NCBI GenBank assembly: GCA_051649785.1
Contig: JBOFHT010000009.1
Coordinates: 1 to 39,337, forward strand
DNA length: 39,337 bases
Source of the DNA: JBOFHT01 sp051649785
GTDB lineage: Archaea; Methanobacteriota; Methanobacteria; Methanobacteriales; Methanobacteriaceae
Direction of reading: 5' to 3'
In this document: positions 33,569 through 39,337 of the stretch, piece after piece
Numbering within the stretch: the stretch's first letter is position 1
Layout of the letters: every line of letters starts with the position of its first letter
Translations under genes and position numbers: made by a program
Notes under the pieces: generated by a model
What the model saw: only the letters and a program-made list of their open reading frames with translations
What the model was told of the DNA's origin: nothing
Databases searched by the model: none

Positions 33569-34138
33569 ATGCTTTTTTTTAAAAGAATTCTTGAATTTGA
33601 ATTTATTTTGAAGTTCTATAAATTTTGAAATATTATAAACTTTAGTATTATAAATTTTGACCAGTCCTTTTGTGAAGTAAAATTAATTGGAATTAATGAT
33701 AATATTTTAATTATAGCTATAAATCTCAATTTATTATAATGTAATTATAATATAATATTGTATAATAATAGTATAATAATATTAGTTATAATATTTAGTA
33801 TAAATTAGTTATAATTTAATATAACTGGTTTAGTCATAAATATAATATAAATGATAAATTTTAAGCATTAATGATAATATTTAATTAATAGTAAAATTAT
33901 ATAAATAATTAACTAAAATGTATTAAATTTATGCTAATTAAACTACTTTAATAAACTAATACTAATATACTAGTACTAATAATCAATTGAATAATTGCTA
34001 ATTATATATAAATTAAATATAATCTAAAATAGCTAATATATTTATAACGATAATAAATTAAAAGATAATTTATGGATAATTATAGATAATTATAAATAAA
34101 TATGAATAAATCATTAAAAAGGTAAATGAGGGCTTAAA
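33569..34138. other. Divergent promoter spacer METTL5-like / pycA
   Basis: A 570-base AT-rich stretch from which the METTL5-like gene (left) and pycA (right) diverge. A TATA-like ATATATTTATAA lies near 34036-34047 on the plus strand, upstream of pycA, and TTTATAATA on the minus strand near 33640-33655. Many TTATAATA-like words recur. No ORF was recognised. Confidence 0.5.
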
Positions 34139-35623
34139 ATGTTTAATAAAATATTAATTGCAAATAGAGGCGAAATAGCTATTAGAATAATGAGAGCATG
34201 CCGTGAACTTGGTGTTGAGAGTGTTGCGGTTTATTCTGATGCTGATGAAAGATCACTTTATACTAATTATGCCGATGAGAAGTTTAACATAGGCGAACCA
34301 TTACCTGCAAAGAGTTATTTAAATATTGATAAAATAATTAATGTAGCCCTTGAATCTGGAGCTGAAGCAATACATCCAGGTTATGGATTCTTAGCTGAGA
34401 ACTCCGAACTTGGAAGACAATGTGAAAAAAATGGAATTAAGCTTGTTGGACCAAGTGGGGAAGTAATTGAGTCTATGGGGGATAAAATTACTTCTAAAAT
34501 ACTTATGAAAAAAGCAGGACTTCCTGTTTTAGATGGTATGGATGGTGGAGTAGATGATTTTGAAGAAGCAAAGGATTTTGCAAAATCAATTGGTTATCCC
34601 GTAATTGTTAAAGCATCTGCAGGTGGTGGCGGAATTGGTATGCGTGTAGTTTATGAAGAAGATGAACTTAAAAGAGCTATTGATTCAACCCAGTCAGTTG
34701 CAGGAACTAATTTTGGAGATAGTACAGTATATATTGAAAAATACTTAGAAAAACCACGCCACATCGAATTCCAAATATTATCCGATGAATATGGAAATCA
34801 TATACATCTCGCAGACCGTGAATGTTCTATTCAAAGAAGGCACCAGAAATTAATTGAAGAAGCACCATCCCCAATTATGACAGATGAATTAAGGGAACAA
34901 ATGGGTGATAGTGCAGTTAAAGCTGCAAAATATATAGATTATACTGGTGCTGGAACTATTGAGTTTCTTTATAGTAATGGAGAATATTACTTCTTAGAAA
35001 TGAATACTCGTATTCAAGTAGAGCATCCAATAACTGAAGCAATAACAAATATTGATTTAATAAAAAAACAACTTAAAATAGCAGCTGGAAAAGAATTAGA
35101 ATTTGAACAAAAAGATATTAATGTAAATGGTCATGCTATTGAGTGCCGTGTTAATGCAGAAAATCCATTTGCCGACTTTGCACCAAATCCTGGAAAAATT
35201 ACAGGTTACCGTTCCCCAGGAGGTCCTGGAGTACGTTTAGATAGTGGAGTTTATATGAATTATACAATTCCTCCATTTTATGATTCTATGATTTCTAAAT
35301 TAGTAACACATGGAAGAAACAGAAATGAAGCTATTGGTAGAATGAGAAGAGCATTAAGCGAATATATTATTTTAGGAGTTAAAACAACTATTCCATTCCA
35401 CAAAGCCATTATGAGAAATGAGCATTTCCTAAGTGGAGACTTACACACACACTTTGTTGATGAACACAAAAAATTAATTGATGAAGAAATGGAAAAAGTA
35501 ATATTAGAAGATTTAGAGCGTGTAAACCTTCTTAAATCAACATTTATGCCTAGTAAAAAAATAGCTGCTATTTCTACTGCAGTTGGATCATATCTTAATA
35601 ATGTTAATACAAAAAAGAAATAA
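34139..35623 (+). CDS. pycA: Pyruvate carboxylase subunit A (biotin carboxylase)
   Basis: The 494-residue subunit carries out ATP-dependent carboxylation of biotin, the first half of pyruvate + bicarbonate to oxaloacetate, feeding the incomplete reductive TCA path of methanogens. It has the N-terminal 'MFNKILIANRGEIAIRIMRA', the glycine-rich ATP-grasp loop 'KASAGGGGIGMR' near 157-168, 'HIHLADRECSIQRRHQKLIE' near 220-240 and 'EMNTRIQVEHPITEAI' near 287-302 with catalytic Arg and Glu. The C-terminus extends slightly past the biotin carboxylase core. It starts after GAGGGC. The biotin ligase gene lies 108 bases downstream, the conserved methanogen arrangement. Subunit B (pycB) is not in this window. 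Confidence 0.95.
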   Translation: MFNKILIANRGEIAIRIMRACRELGVESVAVYSDADERSLYTNYADEKFNIGEPLPAKSYLNIDKIINVALESGAEAIHPGYGFLAENSELGRQCEKNGIKLVGPSGEVIESMGDKITSKILMKKAGLPVLDGMDGGVDDFEEAKDFAKSIGYPVIVKASAGGGGIGMRVVYEEDELKRAIDSTQSVAGTNFGDSTVYIEKYLEKPRHIEFQILSDEYGNHIHLADRECSIQRRHQKLIEEAPSPIMTDELREQMGDSAVKAAKYIDYTGAGTIEFLYSNGEYYFLEMNTRIQVEHPITEAITNIDLIKKQLKIAAGKELEFEQKDINVNGHAIECRVNAENPFADFAPNPGKITGYRSPGGPGVRLDSGVYMNYTIPPFYDSMISKLVTHGRNRNEAIGRMRRALSEYIILGVKTTIPFHKAIMRNEHFLSGDLHTHFVDEHKKLIDEEMEKVILEDLERVNLLKSTFMPSKKIAAISTAVGSYLNNVNTKKK

Positions 35624-35731
35624 GTTAACAGTTAAATAATTAATTAAACTAGAAAATAATTAGCTAGAAAATGACTAATTAAAATAAAAAATAGTTAATA
35701 AAATAATATTATTATAAGCAAAAGGGATATT

Positions 35732-36535
35732 ATGGATGAAATTAAAAAGGGACTTAAAAATTCTGATGAAATAAAAAAATCACTTGAAAGCAAATATATA
35801 GGTAGTGAAATTTATTATTATAGTGAAGTTGATTCAACAAATAATTTAGCTAAAAGATTAGCTGAAAATGGTGCTATTGAAGGAACCATTGTAATTTCAG
35901 ATACCCAAAAAAGTGGAAAAGGTAGAATGGGAAAGAAATGGGAGTCCCCTACAGGAGGAATTTGGTTATCAATGGTTTTAAGACCAAAAGTTTCACTAAA
36001 AAAGGCACCATTAATAACATTAGCTACTGGAGTTGCTGTAGCTAGAACATTAAAAGGAATTGGAGTAGATGCTAAAATAAAATGGCCTAATGATGTCTTA
36101 GTAGATAATAAAAAAATATCAGGTATTTTAACTGAAGCTAATGCTAATTTTAACACATTAGATTATGTTGTAGTTGGTATTGGTATTGATACTAATTTAA
36201 ATCCTGAAACATTTTCTGAAGAGCTTAGAGCAAATACTACAACACTAAAAAGAGAGTTAGACCAAGAAATAAATGATTTTGAAATTATTCCAAAACTCCT
36301 AAAAGAAATGGAAGAAGTTTATAACTTATTTAAAGAAGAAGAATATGAAAAAATACTTAGCCAATGGAGAGAACTTAGTCAAACTATTGGAAAATCTGTT
36401 AAAATTCGCCAACCATTAGGTAAAGTCTTAGAAGGTTATGCAATTGGAATAAACAATGAAGGAGTTCTAATTATAGAACTAGAAGATGGTAGCTTTAAAA
36501 AGATTGTCTCAGGAGAATGTATAAATAATGAATAG
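35732..36535 (+). CDS. birA: Biotin-[acetyl-CoA-carboxylase] ligase
   Basis: The 267-residue enzyme attaches biotin to its carrier, most likely the PycB biotin domain. It has the class I BPL core 'EVDSTNNLAKRLAENGAIEG' near 31-50, the biotinyl-AMP loop 'GKGRMGKKWESPTGGIWLSM' near 63-82, 'KWPNDVLVDNKKISGILTEA' near 117-136, and a C-terminal SH3-like domain near 220-265. The N-terminal helix-turn-helix repressor domain of E. coli BirA is absent, so it is probably not a transcriptional regulator. It follows pycA on the same strand. Confidence 0.95.
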   Translation: MDEIKKGLKNSDEIKKSLESKYIGSEIYYYSEVDSTNNLAKRLAENGAIEGTIVISDTQKSGKGRMGKKWESPTGGIWLSMVLRPKVSLKKAPLITLATGVAVARTLKGIGVDAKIKWPNDVLVDNKKISGILTEANANFNTLDYVVVGIGIDTNLNPETFSEELRANTTTLKRELDQEINDFEIIPKLLKEMEEVYNLFKEEEYEKILSQWRELSQTIGKSVKIRQPLGKVLEGYAIGINNEGVLIIELEDGSFKKIVSGECINNE

Positions 36536-36603
36536 AGAAATATTAGTAAAATATTGGTTAAATAGCTGAATATATTAATATATCCATTATTGTACATTAC
36601 ATA

Positions 36604-37842
36604 TTAATTAAATAAAATTTCCTCTATTTCTTTTCTATTTCCATAAAAAGCTATAAGTTTATTAAAAGCAGATATAATTTTAGTATTCAAAGTATTCAAA
36701 TCTAAATGTAATGCATCTTTTGAAGCTAGGTCAAATCTAATAGTATTTGAAGCCCCTGGCATGCTAACAGCAGGAATAGTAATTATTCCTTCTTTTTTTA
36801 ATAATATCATTGAAAATAAAAAACAATAATCAGAATCTGAAATATCAGAATCACACTTAATATTTAATACATTATTATTGTTATTATCACTATTACGATT
36901 ATTACAAATTCTAGACTCAATTTCTTTTTTAAGTCCTTTTTCATTAATCATAAGTCCAGTAGGAGTTTTTTCAAAATTATTAAAGTTTTTTGAAAGTAAT
37001 TTAGCGAGATTATCTTTTTTTTCTATTCCATCAATAATTGCTTTACTATTATAAACTTTTAAAGCATTTACAATAGCCATAATAGTTGGAGCTTGAGCTT
37101 CTAAACCAAACTGGTGAGCTTTTGATTTTACAAGATTAATTAAGTCAATATCTCCAGCCATTAATCCACCACGAGGTCCCTGCATTAATTTATCAGTACT
37201 AGTTACAACCAAATTTGCACCATAATCAATAGCTCTTTTTTGATTATAAACAGCTACACGTAATCTAGCCCCTGAAGCATCATCAACTAATATAGGAATC
37301 TTCTTACCAGTAGCAATCTCTTTCTCATTACGTAAACTAACTATTTTTTCAAAGTCTGTTTCACTGAGTACTTTATGATCCATAGTAGAACCAGTTATAA
37401 TAATAATGGAAGTATTATCAGGAATATCCAAGACACTAAATTCCCCAATATTATCAAACTCACTATAACTAGTATTATTTATAAGTTTAAGACTTCTAGG
37501 AATAGAAGGATGAGACGGAAACTCAGCTAAAAAGTGAACAACATGGTCGCCTTCATTTACAAGAGCTAAAATACTAGCAAGAAGCCCAGAACTAGTTCTA
37601 TTAAGAGCTAATACCTTTTCCCCACCAAGATGCTCTTTTCCAAGTACTTCAAGTTCACTCTCAAAAATAGCAGAACCAACATAAGTTTCAAGAAGAGCTA
37701 AATCTTCATTATTTGCCAAAAAACCACCAGCAAGGCCAGTTAAATCATAAAGCTGAGAATTATTATTAGTAATAAAATCATTAATAAATCTCAAAGCAGA
37801 TTCACGTTTTTTAACTTCATCACCAGAATTTTCAATAATCAT
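36604..37842 (-). CDS. PLP-dependent enzyme of the MJ0158 family (SelA-like)
   Basis: The 412-residue fold-type-I PLP protein resembles the MJ0158/TIGR03576 family, distantly related to selenocysteine synthase SelA. It has 'DLTGLAGGFLANNEDLALLE' near 38-57, 'LALNRTSSGLLASILALVNE' near 77-96, 'LVDDASGARLRV' near 185-196 and the PLP lysine in 'TSTDKLMQGPRGGLMAGD' near 217. MJ0158 was reported not to make Sec-tRNA, and the family's reaction is unsettled. Residues about 318-335 contain an Asn-rich insertion ('CNNRNSDNNNNNVLNIKCDS'). The ATG follows AGGGAG. It converges with birA. The same neighbourhood exists in Methanothermobacter. Confidence 0.85.
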   Translation of the reverse strand: MIIENSGDEVKKRESALRFINDFITNNNSQLYDLTGLAGGFLANNEDLALLETYVGSAIFESELEVLGKEHLGGEKVLALNRTSSGLLASILALVNEGDHVVHFLAEFPSHPSIPRSLKLINNTSYSEFDNIGEFSVLDIPDNTSIIIITGSTMDHKVLSETDFEKIVSLRNEKEIATGKKIPILVDDASGARLRVAVYNQKRAIDYGANLVVTSTDKLMQGPRGGLMAGDIDLINLVKSKAHQFGLEAQAPTIMAIVNALKVYNSKAIIDGIEKKDNLAKLLSKNFNNFEKTPTGLMINEKGLKKEIESRICNNRNSDNNNNNVLNIKCDSDISDSDYCFLFSMILLKKEGIITIPAVSMPGASNTIRFDLASKDALHLDLNTLNTKIISAFNKLIAFYGNRKEIEEILFN

Positions 37843-37931
37843 AAAAGTATACTCCCTAGTAAATAATTAAATTTTAAAAAAATTCAATAACTCCATTTAA
37901 AATTAAGCAACTTAAATTTAGAAATTTCTGC

Positions 37932-39014
37932 TTAATTATTTTTTTCAATTCTTTTAATTTCATCCTCAATTTCTTCAACTAAATTATCATAATGTGATTT
38001 ATAATAAAGATCTTGTAACTTTCTAAACCCCATATACTCTTTTTTAGCTTTACTATGAGCTTTTTTGCTAGTTACTTTACCTTTGTTATTTAAAACATCC
38101 ATACTATTAAATTCAATATAATTATCTAAAAATTCACTCCAATCTTTCATAAATACAGGAGCATTTCTTTTTGCTTGATTTTTAACTCTCATTTCAGCAG
38201 CATTTAAAAATCCTTCAACAAGACGATTAGCTATGTCAATTTCATCTTCATTTAAATAATTTTTAGACACAATTACATCACTAATGTGAATTTTGCTTTG
38301 AGGAGATCCTTTCCAATTTGTAAGTCCCATATTAATTCTTTTAGAATCTGCTCTATCAACTATTATCTCAGCTGCAGTTCTATCTGTAACTGCATATATT
38401 ATTTTATTTTGAACATTAGCATAAAAGTTCTTTGTTGATTGTGCATTTTCGTTATAATCTTTAGCAGTTGCATAAAGATCTGCCACTTTTTGGTAAAATC
38501 TCCTCTCAGACACACGTATTTCCCGTATCCTTTCAAGTAGCTCATCAAAATAATCTTTACCTAATCTACTACTATTTTTTAATAGCTCATCATCTAAGAT
38601 AAAGCCTTTTATTAAATATTCCTTTAAAATACCAGTAGCCCATATTCTAAAATGTGTTGCTTGTTTAGAGTTCACACGATATCCTACTGCTATAATTCCA
38701 TCAAGATTATACCATTTCTCAGGCCTACCCCTATTTTTAGAATTTAGAAAGGAATCCTTGCTAAAATCATTTTGCCCACCAAATAGCTTTTTAGAGTTTA
38801 TACTTACTTCTTTTTCATTTAACTCCTCTTCTTCAAATATATTTAAAAAATGATTTGAAATATTTTGCCCAGTAGTCCCAAATATACTTGCAACTGTTTT
38901 TCGTGATGCCCACAAAGTTTCATTTTTTTTATCAACTAAGAATTCAGCAGTTATAGCTCCTTCTAAACCATTATAAAATAATGTTTCACTTAATTCAAAG
39001 TTATTATCCCCCAT
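37932..39014 (-). CDS. RhuM-family (virulence RhuM) protein
   Basis: The 360-residue protein has the RhuM pattern. An N-terminal winged-helix-like part runs 'LWASRKTVASIFGTTGQNIS', then 'NHFLNIFEEEELNE'. The hallmark 'YNLDGIIAVGYRVNSKQATH' then 'FRIWATGILKEYLIKGF' lies near 102-139. A helical C-terminal domain has 'TDRTAAEIIVDRADSKRINM', 'AEMRVKNQAKRNAPVFMKDW' and a charged end. RhuM was first named from a Salmonella pathogenicity island; homologues are widespread on mobile or defence-associated DNA, and the biochemical role is unknown. AAGGAGG precedes the ATG. It is not part of the conserved methanogen gene order here, so recent acquisition is plausible. Confidence 0.85.
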   Translation of the reverse strand: MGDNNFELSETLFYNGLEGAITAEFLVDKKNETLWASRKTVASIFGTTGQNISNHFLNIFEEEELNEKEVSINSKKLFGGQNDFSKDSFLNSKNRGRPEKWYNLDGIIAVGYRVNSKQATHFRIWATGILKEYLIKGFILDDELLKNSSRLGKDYFDELLERIREIRVSERRFYQKVADLYATAKDYNENAQSTKNFYANVQNKIIYAVTDRTAAEIIVDRADSKRINMGLTNWKGSPQSKIHISDVIVSKNYLNEDEIDIANRLVEGFLNAAEMRVKNQAKRNAPVFMKDWSEFLDNYIEFNSMDVLNNKGKVTSKKAHSKAKKEYMGFRKLQDLYYKSHYDNLVEEIEDEIKRIEKNN

Positions 39015-39236
39015 TAGATAAAACCTCCTTTTAATAGCAATAATTCATTTATCCCTTAATAAAATGCATAATTATAAAATTCCACAAAAATCAACAAAAT
39101 CTATTATAAAGTATGTTTTTTATTATGCTTTTTGAACTATTTATATTTTATTAAAGAGCAGTTTGAAAGTAATAAATTGAAAAACAAGTGTATAATTTAA
39201 TTATAGTATTCGACTTTGAAAACTTAACAATAAAAT

Positions 39237-39337
39237 TTATTGTGGGATGAATTTTTTCTCCCAGTTTTTATAGAATGATTTATTTTTAACATTTTCTGCA
39301 AACTTTTTAGTGAATATATCTATTAAAAATTCTTTGT
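39237..39337 (-). CDS. C-terminal fragment of an unidentified protein (partial)
   Basis: A frame enters from the right edge on the minus strand and stops with TAA at 39237-39239. The last 32 residues include 'FAENVKNKSFYKNWEKKFIP' and end in Q. The composition is that of a soluble protein. The family cannot be named from this tail. It is followed by a 222-base AT-rich spacer before the RhuM gene. Confidence 0.5.
   Translation of the reverse strand, partial: KEFLIDIFTKKFAENVKNKSFYKNWEKKFIPQ

Overview
The window is strongly AT-rich archaeal DNA. The gene order L3-L4-L23-L2-S19-L22-S3-L29-aIF1-Rpp29-S17-L14-L24-S4e-L5-S14-S8-L6-L32e-L19e-L18-S5-L30-L15-SecY-Adk-DUF106-L34e-Cmk-L14e, plus pycA-birA and an MJ0158-family PLP enzyme, is the arrangement known from Methanobacteriales. 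Low GC, long AT-rich spacers, Asn-rich insertions and a secreted adhesin-like protein suggest a host-associated Methanobrevibacter or a close relative. The genus is an inference.

Left part (1-11.9 kb) is accessory and looks like a defence island. It starts with the C-terminus of a probable restriction-type DNA methyltransferase. Next come a PD-(D/E)XK/DUF5655 protein and a two-gene Gabija system: gajA, an OLD-type ATPase with a TOPRIM nuclease, and gajB, a UvrD-like helicase. These are followed by a helical-repeat protein, a VapBC toxin-antitoxin pair, a GNAT acetyltransferase, and a DEAD/DEAH helicase with a C-terminal HNH nuclease whose stop overlaps the start of a secreted protein gene. 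Then there are short decayed remnants (an antitoxin-like ORF and a phage BRO-type fragment) and a 2TM-like membrane protein. This block sits where related genomes carry truB/cbf5 after L14e.

Middle (12.2-30.0 kb) is the ribosomal-protein super-operon, all on the minus strand and read from L3 (30.0 kb) down to L14e (12.2 kb). It includes SecY, the Oxa1-like DUF106 protein, archaeal adenylate kinase, cytidylate kinase, aIF1 and the RNase P subunit Rpp29. S14 is a 47-codon gene with a TTG start. S3 carries an unusual ~100-residue acidic tail. A 167-bp MITE-like element with terminal inverted repeats and a perfect 8-bp target duplication lies between DUF106 and L34e.

Right part (30-39.3 kb) holds two RNA methyltransferase-type genes (MTH1-type SPOUT and METTL5-like), pyruvate carboxylase subunit A with its biotin ligase, a SelA-like PLP enzyme, a RhuM-family protein and the 3' end of an unidentified gene. 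Long spacers contain degenerate tandem repeats, including an 11-bp CTAG repeat. Many genes share GGTGAT followed by exactly three bases and the start codon. This rule supports the TTG starts of S14 and adk and points to a CTG start for gajA.
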